A stretch of 64,000 bases of DNA, taken from positions 186,001 through 250,000 of the forward strand of contig LQXN01000062.1 in the NCBI GenBank assembly GCA_001648575.1, given 5' to 3'. The translations under genes were made by a program, and so were the position numbers. Positions 26,445 through 35,429 of this stretch are shown here, piece by piece. Every line of letters starts with the position of its first letter. Within the stretch, counting starts at the first letter, position 1. Below the pieces are notes generated by a model. That model did no database searches. It was not told where the DNA came from and saw nothing but the letters and a program-made list of their open reading frames with translations. The stretch is from Sutcliffiella horikoshii DSM 8719. Its GTDB lineage: Bacteria; Bacillota; Bacilli; Bacillales; Bacillaceae_I.

Positions 26445-28205
26445 ATGTTTGAATTACTACTTACCATGTTAGAGCGACTAGGAATTATTGTAACGGTAGC
26501 CTTTATCATGACAAGACTGCCGTTCTTCCGACAACTGATCAATCGTCAGCAGATTGGGCGGGATCAACAATTTTACGCAATTCTGTTCTTTGGCTTCTTT
26601 GGGATAATAGGCACATACACTGGTCTTACCTTCAGTACGGAAACATTGGGCTTTAACCGGTGGATTACGGAATTGAATGAGACAGAAGCAATTGCCAATT
26701 CCCGTGTTATCGGTATTGTAATGGCAGGTTTACTTGGTGGATACAAGGTGGGAATCGGCGCAGGGCTGATAGCAGGTGTCCACCGGATGAGTTTAGGTGG
26801 ATTCACTGCTTTTTCCTGTGGATTTTCCGCCATCGTGGCAGGACTTTTAGCTGGGTTCATACGAAGTAAGTACAAAGGAAAACGTATAAGTGTCAGCGTC
26901 GCTCTCTTAACAGGGGCATTGGCGGAAGGGATTCAAATGGGAATCATTCTAATAGGCTCTCAACCCTTCGAGCGTGCTTTGAGCCTTGTGGAAAGCATTG
27001 GCCTTCCGATGATATTGGCGAACGGTGTTGGGTCGGCCCTGTTCTTTCTTATAATACTTGCGGTAATTAATGAAGAAGAAAAGGTAGGGGCTGTCCAGGC
27101 TCAAAAAGCCTTGTCTCTTGCCGAAAACACACTCGCATATCTTAGAACTGGGTTAAATCCAAAGTCTGCAGAGGAAACATGCAAGATTATTTATAATGAA
27201 GTTAACGCAAGTGCTGTGGCAATGACTGATAAAGAACAGATCCTTGCCCATGTAGGAATAGGAAATGATCATCATCGCCCCCTTTCGCCCATTCAGACCT
27301 ATAGTACCAGGCAAGTCCTTGAACTTGGAAATCTCTTAGTGGCGGGAAAAAAAGACATTCAATGTAAGGATTCATCCTGCCCATTAGGAGCAGTTGTTAT
27401 TGCACCATTAAAGAAGAGGGACAAACCGGTTGGCACACTCAAGTTCTATTTTCCATCAGAAAAAGATATTGATAATGTTGTCATTCAGCTTATCAAAGGA
27501 TTAAGCTCTCTAATGAGCCACCAGTTGGAAATCTCAGATGCCGAAAAGGCTTCCAAATTGGCGAAAGAAGCAGAAATCAAAGCTCTTCAAGCGCAGATAA
27601 GTCCACATTTCCTCTTCAACTCTTTGAATGTTATCGTTTCTTTGATAAGGACAGATCCAAAGAAAGCAAGAAAACTGCTAATATCCCTTTCCCGCTTTTT
27701 TCGACAGAATCTAACGGCCACAACGGAAAAGTGGACAACCTTGCAAGAGGAGTTAAAGCATGTACAGGCTTATCTTTCTGTTGAAGAAGCTCGTTTTGTC
27801 GACCGTTTAACCGTTGAGTACGATGTAGAGGAATCTGCACTCCCCTATCTAGTCCCGCCGCTTTCGCTTCAACCAATCGTGGAAAATGCGGTAAAACATG
27901 GCCTCAAGGATATCAATGAAAACTGTAATATCACCATCCAAATCAAGGAGACGCCTGAAGATATTTTCATCTCTATTGCAGACAATGGGATTGGGATACC
28001 ACAAGAGCGAATTGCATTTCTCGGATCCGACCTGGTTTCATCTTCAACGGGGACTGGCCTTGGACTTTACAATATCAATAAAAGACTAACGATGATGTAT
28101 GGAAAGGAATCGAAATTACATTTTCATAGTGCACCTAATGTTGGTACCACGGTATCCTTTTCCATCCATAAAAGATTAAATGAGGGTGATTTTCCAGATG
28201 AATAG
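26445..28205 (+). CDS. LytS-type sensor histidine kinase
   Basis: A 586-residue protein: 5TM-LYT membrane domain (about 1-195, helices with PF/GTYTGL loops), a GAF-like domain (about 215-340) and a HisKA_7/HATPase region (about 360-580) with the phosphoacceptor motif PHFLFNSLN and ATP-binding DNGIGIP and GTGLGLYN motifs. The LytS/BtsS/YpdA group senses pyruvate or envelope state. The ATG at 26445 sits behind GGAG; the upstream GTG at 26430 has no site. Overlaps the regulator gene, and a CstA transporter follows. Confidence 0.85.
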   Translation: MFELLLTMLERLGIIVTVAFIMTRLPFFRQLINRQQIGRDQQFYAILFFGFFGIIGTYTGLTFSTETLGFNRWITELNETEAIANSRVIGIVMAGLLGGYKVGIGAGLIAGVHRMSLGGFTAFSCGFSAIVAGLLAGFIRSKYKGKRISVSVALLTGALAEGIQMGIILIGSQPFERALSLVESIGLPMILANGVGSALFFLIILAVINEEEKVGAVQAQKALSLAENTLAYLRTGLNPKSAEETCKIIYNEVNASAVAMTDKEQILAHVGIGNDHHRPLSPIQTYSTRQVLELGNLLVAGKKDIQCKDSSCPLGAVVIAPLKKRDKPVGTLKFYFPSEKDIDNVVIQLIKGLSSLMSHQLEISDAEKASKLAKEAEIKALQAQISPHFLFNSLNVIVSLIRTDPKKARKLLISLSRFFRQNLTATTEKWTTLQEELKHVQAYLSVEEARFVDRLTVEYDVEESALPYLVPPLSLQPIVENAVKHGLKDINENCNITIQIKETPEDIFISIADNGIGIPQERIAFLGSDLVSSSTGTGLGLYNINKRLTMMYGKESKLHFHSAPNVGTTVSFSIHKRLNEGDFPDE

Positions 28206-28926
28206 AATAAAGATATTAATTGTGGATGATGAACGTTATAGCCGAGAAGAATTAAAGCATCTCCTTGGCCAATATCACTCAATACAGGTTATTGGAGAGG
28301 CAGCGTCAGGAGAAGAAGCACTAGTGGCGTGCATGCAACAACAACCTGATGTTGTATTTCTTGATATAGAAATGCCAAAAATGAATGGACTGGAAGTTGC
28401 CAGGCATTTGAAGGAATTAAAGAAATCCCCTCTCATTGTTTTTGCTACCGCATACCCGAATTTTGCCGTGGAAGCCTTTCGACATGATGCAGTAGACTAT
28501 TTGTTAAAACCATATGAAGAGGAACAATTGGAACAAACCATTCAACGTCTGAATAAACTCTTGAATGGAGAGAAGGAATTTCCTTCCCCAAGTTCCTCTT
28601 CTAAACTATCCGTGGAACATGATGGTGAAATTCATTTCCTGGACCCTTTGGATATTCTTTATATTAGCCGCGAAGATCGACTATCACGCATATACACGAA
28701 AGATTCTAATTACGAATCGAAGCTTGCCTTGAAGGATCTTGAAGAAAGGCTAGCCAGCTTTCCTTTCTTTCGCATCCATAAAAGCTATCTTGTGAATCTG
28801 AATTATGTATCTAAAATGATTCCCTGGTTTAACGGTGCCTATATGCTCGAACTTACCAACAGTACAGAAAAGCTGTCAGTCAGCAGAAATTATGTAAAAT
28901 CACTTAGAAATAAACTTGAACTATAG
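28198..28926 (+). CDS. LytTR-family response regulator
   Basis: A 242-residue protein: receiver domain (about 1-120; phosphoacceptor Asp in VVFLDIEMPKMNG, Lys in LLKPYEEE) and a LytTR DNA-binding domain (about 140-240, with FFRIHKSYLVNLNYV). The ATG at 28198 overlaps the lytS end by 8 bases behind GAGGGTGA. The likely target is the downstream cstA-like gene. Confidence 0.88.
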   Translation: MNRIKILIVDDERYSREELKHLLGQYHSIQVIGEAASGEEALVACMQQQPDVVFLDIEMPKMNGLEVARHLKELKKSPLIVFATAYPNFAVEAFRHDAVDYLLKPYEEEQLEQTIQRLNKLLNGEKEFPSPSSSSKLSVEHDGEIHFLDPLDILYISREDRLSRIYTKDSNYESKLALKDLEERLASFPFFRIHKSYLVNLNYVSKMIPWFNGAYMLELTNSTEKLSVSRNYVKSLRNKLEL

Positions 28927-28951
28927 CATGTCAGTGTCGAAAACTGACATG
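28927..28951 (+). terminator. Terminator of the two-component operon
   Basis: CATGTCAG/CTGACATG stem followed by TTATTTCTTTTT. Confidence 0.75.
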
Positions 28952-29051
28952 TTATTTCTTTTTAGATACATCTTGAACAAAGTCGACACAAATGTAAGCC
29001 TTTTCATCCTATAATGATGATACTCCAAAAAAAAGAGAGGGGTCATCATTC

Positions 29052-30503
29052 ATGTATACATTTATTGCAGGTATTATCTTGCTTATATTAGGTTATTTCA
29101 TCTATGGGAAATTTGTGGAAAGAGTTTTCGGTATAAAAGATTCAAGAAAAACACCCGCCTACTCCAATAAGGATGGCGTCGATTATCTGCCTCTTAGTAA
29201 AAATAAGAATTCCTTGATACAACTATTGAACATCGCAGGGGTCGGGCCGATCTTCGGACCTATACTTGGTGCACTGTACGGTCCCGTCGCATTTTTATGG
29301 ATTGTCCTGGGATGTATTTTTGCCGGGGCTGTACATGATTACCTGACAGGGATGATATCTATCCGTAACCGCGGGGCTCATTTGCCAGAACTGGCAGGGA
29401 AATTCCTCGGTAAATTCATGAAACACACAGTTAACGCATTTGCCATATTATTGTTGCTTTTAGTAGGAACTGTTTTCGTAACTGCTCCAGCAGGTTTGAT
29501 CCATACGCTGGCTGATGGAAGCATCGCACTAGGTGCCATAATATTAGTAATTTTCATCTATTATATATTCGCCACCATGCTTCCTATTGACAAAGTGATT
29601 GGTCGCTTGTATCCGATCTTTGGAGCATTATTGTTAATCAGTGCATTAGGTGTCGGGGCATCACTTGTCATTTCAGGCGCTCCTATACCTGAATTGAGTT
29701 TTACAAATATGCATCCTGATAATGTGCCCATCTTCCCATTGTTGTTCTTGACGATTTCATGTGGAGCACTTTCAGGTTTCCATGCAACACAAACGCCAAT
29801 CATTTCTAGAACAACACAGAATGAAAAGCAGGGCCGTCGCATTTTCTACGGAATGATGATTGCAGAAGGTATCATCGCCATGATTTGGGCTGCAGCAGGA
29901 ATGAGTCTTTTCAATGGCTCTGCAGGACTCAGTGAGATCTTGGCAAACGGTGGACCAGGTGCAGTTGTAAGTGAAGTTTCTGTAACAATGTTAGGTGCAA
30001 TTGGTGGTACTATGGCTGTCATCGGTGTTATCATCCTGCCTATCACTTCAGGGGACACAGCTTTCCGAAGTGCACGTATGATCATTGCCGATTATTTTAA
30101 GATTTCTCAAAAGAAGATCATCAGCCGTATGTGGATTGCCATCCCGCTTTTCGTTATCTCATTTGTACTGACGAATATCGATTTTGAATTACTATGGAGA
30201 TATTTTTCATGGGCTAACCAATCAACAGCTGTCATTGCATTATGGGTGGGTGCGATGTATCTCTTCATTGCACGTAAACAATACTATATTGCCATGATTC
30301 CTGCCATCTTCATGACAATGGCAACAACCACCTATATCTTGAATGCCCCTATCGGATTCCGTTTGCCGATTGAAGCTTCCTATATAGGAGCAGCAATGTT
30401 TACAATCATTGTCATTGGACTATTCTATGTAAAGGCAATCGCTGCTCGCAAAACAGACTTCGAACTCGATGCTGATGATTTATCAAAAAATAAAGCTGCA
30501 TAA
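29052..30503 (+). CDS. cstA: CstA-family (carbon starvation/pyruvate) transporter
   Basis: A 483-residue polytopic membrane protein with about 12 helices. The CstA signature region is present (GPIFGPILGALYGP near 65-78, DYLTGMISIRNRG, and a conserved GDTAFRSARM motif). It is shorter than the E. coli CstA and BtsT proteins (about 700 residues), a known compact form in Firmicutes. E. coli BtsT is induced by the LytS-like BtsSR system in response to pyruvate, so this neighbour pair suggests a pyruvate or peptide uptake module. A TATAAT at about 29012 lacks a good -35, consistent with activation. Confidence 0.85.
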   Translation: MYTFIAGIILLILGYFIYGKFVERVFGIKDSRKTPAYSNKDGVDYLPLSKNKNSLIQLLNIAGVGPIFGPILGALYGPVAFLWIVLGCIFAGAVHDYLTGMISIRNRGAHLPELAGKFLGKFMKHTVNAFAILLLLLVGTVFVTAPAGLIHTLADGSIALGAIILVIFIYYIFATMLPIDKVIGRLYPIFGALLLISALGVGASLVISGAPIPELSFTNMHPDNVPIFPLLFLTISCGALSGFHATQTPIISRTTQNEKQGRRIFYGMMIAEGIIAMIWAAAGMSLFNGSAGLSEILANGGPGAVVSEVSVTMLGAIGGTMAVIGVIILPITSGDTAFRSARMIIADYFKISQKKIISRMWIAIPLFVISFVLTNIDFELLWRYFSWANQSTAVIALWVGAMYLFIARKQYYIAMIPAIFMTMATTTYILNAPIGFRLPIEASYIGAAMFTIIVIGLFYVKAIAARKTDFELDADDLSKNKAA

Positions 30504-30508
30504 CACTG

Positions 30509-30540
30509 AAATACCTATCTGCTTATGCAGGTAGGTATTT
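30509..30540. terminator. cstA terminator, left duplicate flanking element D
   Basis: AAATACCTA...TAGGTATTT hairpin, matched at 30753-30784 with three differences. Confidence 0.85.
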
Positions 30541-30752
30541 CAGCCCGTTGACAAACTAAAAAATAGATAAGCTATCTCGTGGAACAGTTGATTTTCATTC
30601 CAGGCGCTTCGCTTATCCGAAGGGCGGTCCGTAAGCCTCCTCGGCTTACGCCTGCGGGGTCTTACATGTCCCTTCCTCCCGCGGGAGTCTGCGCGCCTTC
30701 CACTGCAATCAACTAGGAATCTTTATTATATTTGAACTTTGTGTACGCACTG
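30541..30752 (-). mobile_element. Terminator-associated palindromic element, copy D
   Basis: 212 bp with end sequences CAGCCCGTTGACAAAC and ACTTTGTGTACGCACTG and the shared core (CCAGGCGCTTCGCTTATC, CGGTCCGTAAGCCTCCTCGG, CCTTCCTCCCGCGGGAGTC). It sits inside the duplicated cstA terminator. It occupies most of the 411-base gap. Confidence 0.88.
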
Positions 30753-30784
30753 AAATACCTTTCTGCTTGTGCAGATAGGTATTT
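30753..30784 (+). terminator. cstA terminator, right duplicate flanking element D
   Basis: Second copy of the cstA hairpin, followed by T-rich sequence. Confidence 0.85.
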
Positions 30785-30914
30785 TTTATATTTAGACAGA
30801 TTTATTTTCGAGTTTAAAATCCCCTGTTGATCAACAGTTTACGAAGAAAAGCCTTTTATATTGAATAATTATTTCCTTTTAGAAAAAGATAATAAAAAAG
30901 GAGGAGTATTAGTT

Positions 30915-31163
30915 ATGGCATCCCCTTATCTTTGTCCAAATTGCAAAACCAACCGCTCTCGCTTCAACATCATTGAGCAAGTAGCAAAATCCGTTAAATT
31001 GAACCCGCAATCAGGTGAAGTAGTGGAAGAGTACACATCCGGAAATATGGATCCTTTCCACATTCCGTATAAAGGACCTTCACAAAAAATCCAATGTGCC
31101 ACCTGCGGTCAGGTTGATGAAGAAATAACCTTCATTAAACATGCTGAATTTCAAAAAGGATAA
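30915..31163 (+). CDS. Small zinc-ribbon protein, unknown
   Basis: 82 residues with two CxxC pairs, CPNC near residue 8 and CATC at about 60-63, making a likely zinc ribbon. AAAGGAGGAG lies 10-12 bases before the ATG. No membrane segment. A conserved small protein of bacilli whose role I do not know. Single gene; its terminator overlaps the stop. Confidence 0.65.
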   Translation: MASPYLCPNCKTNRSRFNIIEQVAKSVKLNPQSGEVVEEYTSGNMDPFHIPYKGPSQKIQCATCGQVDEEITFIKHAEFQKG

Positions 31164-31190
31164 AGACCCTTCCAAAGAGGGCCTTTATCC
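31157..31190 (+). terminator. Terminator of the zinc-ribbon gene
   Basis: AGGATAAAG...CTTTATCCT stem followed by eight T. Confidence 0.9.
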
Positions 31191-31264
31191 TTTTTTTTAT
31201 AAGCTGTTTCCGTATACTTAGTTTTAACTGTACCATCCTTGTTTCATGCGAGACCCAAGCCCTA

Positions 31265-32065
31265 TTAATTCTTCATACTTGTGAGGAAAGTCTTCAATGC
31301 GTCTATGACAACTTTTGGTTCTTCAAGCATCCCCATATGTCCTGACTTTGAAAGAAGAATCTTCATAACATGTTCACCATCTATCAAAAACGTTTTTTCT
31401 GATGGGATTATTTGGTCTTCTTTTCCGGCCAAAAGTAAAAGAGGCTTGCTATATTCTTTAATGAAAGGAGTTTTATCCTCCCTATTCTTCATTGCTTCAA
31501 GCGCCTCGATCGCTCCTTGCACTTTTGTGGAATACCCAATTGATCTTGTGAATTCCACTTCCCCCTTAAAAGCTTCAATATTTTGTGGGGCAAACAGCTT
31601 TAACGACAATTCATCTATAAAATCTTCGATACCGTTCGCACGGATGTTTTGGATCGCTTTCTCCCTTCCCTTTTTACTTTCCTCTGAGTCGGGGTAGGCA
31701 GTGGAGTGGATAAGCCCAATCCCTTCTGTTAGTTCATCATACTTTTCTGCAAATGAAAGAGCGATATAACCACCTAAAGAATGTCCTATTATGGATGCCT
31801 GTTCAATCTCTAAACTGTCCAATAAAAGTTTTACATCCTCAGCCATATCATTTATGGTAAAAGATTCTTCCGAGACTGCTGACTGACCATGACCTCGTAA
31901 ATCGATGGCAATTACTCGATAATATGTGGTCAATTCATCCATCACATACTTCCAATATGCATGAGATCCACAAAATCCGTGAAGGAGGACGACTGTCTGT
32001 CCGACTCCTTTGTCTTCGTAAAACAAAGATACATCACTTTTTATGGTGCTTTCAAACTCTTCCAT
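31265..32065 (-). CDS. Alpha/beta hydrolase, unknown substrate
   Basis: A 266-residue alpha/beta hydrolase. HGFCGSHAYW forms the oxyanion region, GHSLGG holds the nucleophilic Ser, GKEDQIIP a likely Asp, and SGHMGMLEEP the His. It resembles esterases and epoxide-hydrolase-like enzymes such as the RsbQ or YugF type; substrate unknown. The ATG at 32065 has AGAGGTGAG upstream and is preferred over the GTG at 32074. Monocistronic. Confidence 0.75.
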   Translation of the reverse strand: MEEFESTIKSDVSLFYEDKGVGQTVVLLHGFCGSHAYWKYVMDELTTYYRVIAIDLRGHGQSAVSEESFTINDMAEDVKLLLDSLEIEQASIIGHSLGGYIALSFAEKYDELTEGIGLIHSTAYPDSEESKKGREKAIQNIRANGIEDFIDELSLKLFAPQNIEAFKGEVEFTRSIGYSTKVQGAIEALEAMKNREDKTPFIKEYSKPLLLLAGKEDQIIPSEKTFLIDGEHVMKILLSKSGHMGMLEEPKVVIDALKTFLTSMKN

Positions 32066-32223
32066 ATTGCTCACCTCTCTTTTTATACTCTCTCCTTAAC
32101 TTACCACTGACCCTTCCATCCTAAACAGGTTCTCCTGATATTTAAGAGGAAAAAAGGTTAATAATCAAATGTTCTACGCATATCCATGTAGCAAGAGAAG
32201 TAATTGGAGGTGTTGGTACATCC

Positions 32224-32973
32224 ATGACTAGTGATGAACATTATTACCTTGCAATTCAATATCAGCTGCTTGCTGACTACTTCAAATACCTGGACCCAGA
32301 AAGTCATATCCAATCTTATAGGATGCACTACTTCCACATTCAAAAATGGCTCCAACAAGAACAGCCCATAGAAGGAAATAGTAGAAGCACAGATCGATTC
32401 GCTCATATTAGGTTTTTACATGCTTCACCTGGAACACATTCGTTAGAAATCGTTTTAGAAAAAGAGTCTGTTTGGAGAGACCTTCGATTTAAAAACAGCA
32501 GTGTATATGTAGAAACAAAACGGATGGACCCCAAAGTCTCCATTTTCAGAACGGGATCCAGCGATTCCCCCCTGCTTGCAGGAACAATACATTTAAAACC
32601 AGATACCAGGTATACGATAGCTATTTCAGGTCCAAGTGATAATCTTCAATTCATTATGATAGAAGATGACCCTTCTGTACCTCAAAGTGAAGCAAAAATG
32701 CGGTTCTGGCATCTGTCTCCACATGGCCCTGCCATAGACATTGCAGTTAAAAAAGGAGATGTGGTCTTCTCTCAAATTTCTTATACTGAAATAACAGATT
32801 ATCTTGGCCTTACACCAATGACGCTCGATCTAGAAATGAGACTTGCCGGAACAAAAGATGTAGTACTGCCGTTAAACCGTGTCAGTCTAAAGTCTGACTT
32901 GGCATATACCCTTGTTGCAGTGGATAAAAGCAATGATAAAAACGAGCTGGAAACCATATTTTTAGTACCCTGA
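32224..32973 (+). CDS. DUF4397-domain protein
   Basis: 249 residues. After a helical head (about 1-50), two beta-rich repeats begin AHIRFLHASPG (about 59) and AKMRFWHLSPHGP (about 157), the hallmark of DUF4397. Most DUF4397 proteins are secreted, but this one has no signal peptide, so it may be intracellular or spore-associated. The ATG stands 11 bases after GGAGG, rather far. Confidence 0.7.
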   Translation: MTSDEHYYLAIQYQLLADYFKYLDPESHIQSYRMHYFHIQKWLQQEQPIEGNSRSTDRFAHIRFLHASPGTHSLEIVLEKESVWRDLRFKNSSVYVETKRMDPKVSIFRTGSSDSPLLAGTIHLKPDTRYTIAISGPSDNLQFIMIEDDPSVPQSEAKMRFWHLSPHGPAIDIAVKKGDVVFSQISYTEITDYLGLTPMTLDLEMRLAGTKDVVLPLNRVSLKSDLAYTLVAVDKSNDKNELETIFLVP

Positions 32974-32982
32974 AAAATGATA

Positions 32983-33009
32983 ATGCTCAATCAGTGACTG
33001 ATTGAGCAT
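32983..33009 (+). terminator. Terminator of DUF4397 gene
   Basis: ATGCTCAATCAG/CTGATTGAGCAT stem followed by CTTTTTC; also usable by the convergent YjcZ gene. Confidence 0.85.
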
Positions 33010-33023
33010 CTTTTTCTATTTTA

Positions 33024-33152
33024 TTAGCACCAAGCAGCACCAACGATGATTAATAGAATAAACAATACTACGATTAATACGAAAGAGCTTCCGTATCCAC
33101 CGCCGTATCCTGCACCTGCTACTTGACCGTAACCGCAACCACACCAACTCAT
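33024..33152 (-). CDS. YjcZ-family sporulation small protein
   Basis: 42 residues: a Gly/Tyr/Cys-rich head ([10 protein letters not shown]), then [18 protein letters not shown] and the end AAWC. AGGAGGTGA precedes the ATG. Near-identical membrane helix to the gene at 19947. Confidence 0.85.
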   Translation of the reverse strand: MSWCGCGYGQVAGAGYGGGYGSSFVLIVVLFILLIIVGAAWC

Positions 33153-33193
33153 AGCTGTCACCTCCTCTACAAGGATTTATATGACTTCAGTGA

Positions 33194-33286
33194 TTAGTAG
33201 TGAAGTACCCCTGCACCAACAATCACCAATAAGATAAACAGAACAACAATTAACGCGAATCCTGATCCATAACCAGAACCACTCAT
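33194..33286 (-). CDS. YjcZ-family sporulation small protein
   Basis: 30 residues ([20 protein letters not shown]... ends GVLHY), the shortest of the three YjcZ-type proteins here. GGGAGGTG precedes the ATG. It is transcribed toward the other copy 42 bases away and is probably a tandem duplicate. Confidence 0.8.
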   Translation of the reverse strand: MSGSGYGSGFALIVVLFILLVIVGAGVLHY

Positions 33287-33464
33287 GCTCTACACCTCCC
33301 CCTCTTTCCTAATACTTAATGTATTCACACAGAGGCTATTGGTAAAGGCATATGCCCAGTTCCTAAAAAATTTGGGTTTTTTCCCAGGCTTTGCCCTTGG
33401 GCATAAAGGAATATGAAATTTTTTAGACTTCCACACAAAATTATTTACAAGTTCAGACCAAAAA

Positions 33465-33500
33465 AAGCTGTTCGATGATCATGTGATCATCGAACAGCTT
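33465..33500 (-). terminator. ypmS terminator
   Basis: A 17-bp perfect stem beginning AAGCTGTTCGATGATCA, followed by TTTTTTT on the minus strand. Confidence 0.9.
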
Positions 33501-33510
33501 CCAATTGAAA

Positions 33511-34098
33511 TCAGTCCTCCACCGGGACCAACAATCTGAATCTGATATCATTATTTTCTACATCGAACTTGGTGAACTCCACCTTCGTATCACTCTGCAG
33601 CTCCAATTCTTGCAAAGCTACGTAAATACTCTGTTCGTTAGGAACGATCTTCACCCACGGTGGTAAAGGATAGTTATCAGCAACATATTTAAGTACCATG
33701 GAAACAGGTACTTGCAATCTTCCAATGGACATGGAATCCTGCTTTAAAGCAACATCGCCATTTTCTTGAACTTCAGGGATAAAGGTCATGGTCAATGGAA
33801 TGTCCCTTTCAAAGACCTTCATTTCTCCGCGGAGCTCCACTCGATCAGTTAAACTTACTTCATAATTCAAAGGCCTTTTCGTTTCCTTTTCCAGGTAGTA
33901 ACGGATAAGTTCATTTAGATCTTCTTTGTCTGATTGAATGTTGAATGCCACCCGTTTTCGGTCATCACCATCCCCATTCAACATGAAGTTTGAGTGATTG
34001 GGCAGAAAAACCATTGAAATGGCTACTCCAGCAATCAAGATATTTACTATTAGCAAACCGATAAACGCTGTTTTCCAATTGATTACTCTTTTCACCAT
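33511..34098 (-). CDS. ypmS: YpmS family protein (DUF2140)
   Basis: A 195-residue membrane-anchored protein: one N-terminal helix (about 8-32), then an extracytoplasmic beta-rich domain (LNYEVSLTDRVELRGEMKVF...). Matches YpmS, the partner of the YpmR hydrolase; function unknown. The ATG at 34098 has GGAGAGG upstream. It begins 11 bases after ypmR, so the two are cotranscribed. Confidence 0.8.
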   Translation of the reverse strand: MVKRVINWKTAFIGLLIVNILIAGVAISMVFLPNHSNFMLNGDGDDRKRVAFNIQSDKEDLNELIRYYLEKETKRPLNYEVSLTDRVELRGEMKVFERDIPLTMTFIPEVQENGDVALKQDSMSIGRLQVPVSMVLKYVADNYPLPPWVKIVPNEQSIYVALQELELQSDTKVEFTKFDVENNDIRFRLLVPVED

Positions 34099-34109
34099 AA
34101 TCCTCTCCA

Positions 34110-35012
34110 CTATTCTTCTAGCATTTCATCTGTTGTGCTTTCTTCGTTGAAGCGCATGATTTCGCTGATAATATTACTTCCTATTAACTCATACCCTTTT
34201 TGATTTGGATGAAACTGATCGTCGTCCAGCAGATTTACTTCTGGATCAACAAAGATATCTTGTATTGGTACGTATGCTGTATTGGGGTATTCATCCAAAA
34301 CGGATATTGTAGTTTCGTTCCAATTTGTGACGACCTGATTCATTTCATCGATTTCTTGGAAAAATTGATAAAAAGGATTAAATAGTCCAACAAGATATAA
34401 CCTACTGCTATCATTATGCGTTCTCACTTCGCCTATAACGCTGTCCAGCCTGTCTGCATATAGTTTTTGCTCCTTGTCAAAAAGCGAGAAGTTCAGGTCC
34501 AGAAAGTTTTCCCTGATAACCTTCATTAAATCGTTTCCGCCAACTGTCATAAAAATCACATCGGCCTCAGCCAAGGCTTCTTGCACTTCAGGGTCCTCCA
34601 ATCTTTTTAATAGATGATTGGTACGGTTTCCCCTTACACCAAGATTGGTTATACTAACATTATCAATATAAGGTTTCCCTTCATAGTAGTCCTTGACACT
34701 TGAGGTGAAACCTCCTTTTCCGGACTCATCTCCAACCCCTTGAGTAAGAGAATCTCCAAAGAAGACAAGTTTGAAAGAACGGTCGAAAAACTCCTCTGTT
34801 ACTTCATTCTTTTCTTCAATATTCACAATTTTATTCTGGTTTTCAGCCTTTTCGTCATTTTTGAAAAAATCTCTAAAAAGTGTTTTTTCATCTTGACTTT
34901 CTCTGCGCTCTTTTGCTTTTTCCAACACATAGCTAGATGAATTTTCTGAGGAACAACTAACCATACTAATTATCAGAAGACATAAAAGTGCAATCTTAAA
35001 AAATCTATTCAT
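34110..35012 (-). CDS. ypmR: SGNH/GDSL hydrolase lipoprotein YpmR
   Basis: A 300-residue surface lipoprotein with a lipobox around MVSCSS (Cys at about 20). The SGNH blocks are visible: FFGDSLTQGVGD (nucleophile Ser), GVRGNRTNH, VGGNDLMK and DQFHPNQKGY (His). A likely esterase or acyl hydrolase on envelope components. The ATG at 35012 has AAGGAG upstream. Confidence 0.85.
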   Translation of the reverse strand: MNRFFKIALLCLLIISMVSCSSENSSSYVLEKAKERRESQDEKTLFRDFFKNDEKAENQNKIVNIEEKNEVTEEFFDRSFKLVFFGDSLTQGVGDESGKGGFTSSVKDYYEGKPYIDNVSITNLGVRGNRTNHLLKRLEDPEVQEALAEADVIFMTVGGNDLMKVIRENFLDLNFSLFDKEQKLYADRLDSVIGEVRTHNDSSRLYLVGLFNPFYQFFQEIDEMNQVVTNWNETTISVLDEYPNTAYVPIQDIFVDPEVNLLDDDQFHPNQKGYELIGSNIISEIMRFNEESTTDEMLEE

Positions 35013-35258
35013 TATATACATTCTCCTTATTTGTTAAGGAATTATAGTTTGGATGGAATAAAGACAGTATACTTTTTATAACATATTCTAGTATATTTTT
35101 CAAAAGCTAAAGGTTCAGGCTATAAACAAAGTACAAAAGTTTGTAAACATAACCTGCAACGAAGATTAAATGTTCCCGGGGATCATTAACTTGCTTTTAG
35201 TTTGTCAAGAGCCTTGGTTACTTACTATTATAGATTCAAAAAAAAAGGAGTAGACATA

Positions 35259-35408
35259 ATGGAGAAAAAAATCAATGAAAAGGAAATACTCGCCTGCAAT
35301 GAAGAAGTTTCTAAAGAATTATTTTCCAAGGAGTTGCATGTTATCGTTACAGATGGCCTTCATGCCAGCCTTGAAAAAGAGGATACAAAACAAAGGGATC
35401 ACTCCTGA
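35259..35408 (+). CDS. Small acidic protein, unknown
   Basis: 49 residues (MEKKINEKEILACNEEVSKE... ends KEDTKQRDHS). AAAAAAGGAG lies 8 bases before the ATG. Soluble, with no family recognised. Its stop is inside a hairpin at 35397-35424 shared with the convergent Sco gene. Confidence 0.5.
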   Translation: MEKKINEKEILACNEEVSKELFSKELHVIVTDGLHASLEKEDTKQRDHS

Positions 35409-35424
35409 GTAATCAAGAGTGATC
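35397..35424. terminator. Hairpin between small gene and Sco gene
   Basis: GGATCACTC/GAGTGATCC stem between the convergent stops; no strong T tract on either side. Confidence 0.5.
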
Positions 35425-35429
35425 CGCCT

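Noticed and set aside
28960-29040. Direct repeats ACAAA spaced 11 bases before cstA considered as LytTR boxes
   Set aside because: Known LytTR sites have longer conserved units and about 21-base spacing; the match is too weak.
33350-33402. TATGCCCA...TGGGCATA inverted repeat considered as a riboswitch or terminator
   Set aside because: The loop is long, no T tract or gene start follows, and no known motif is recognised.
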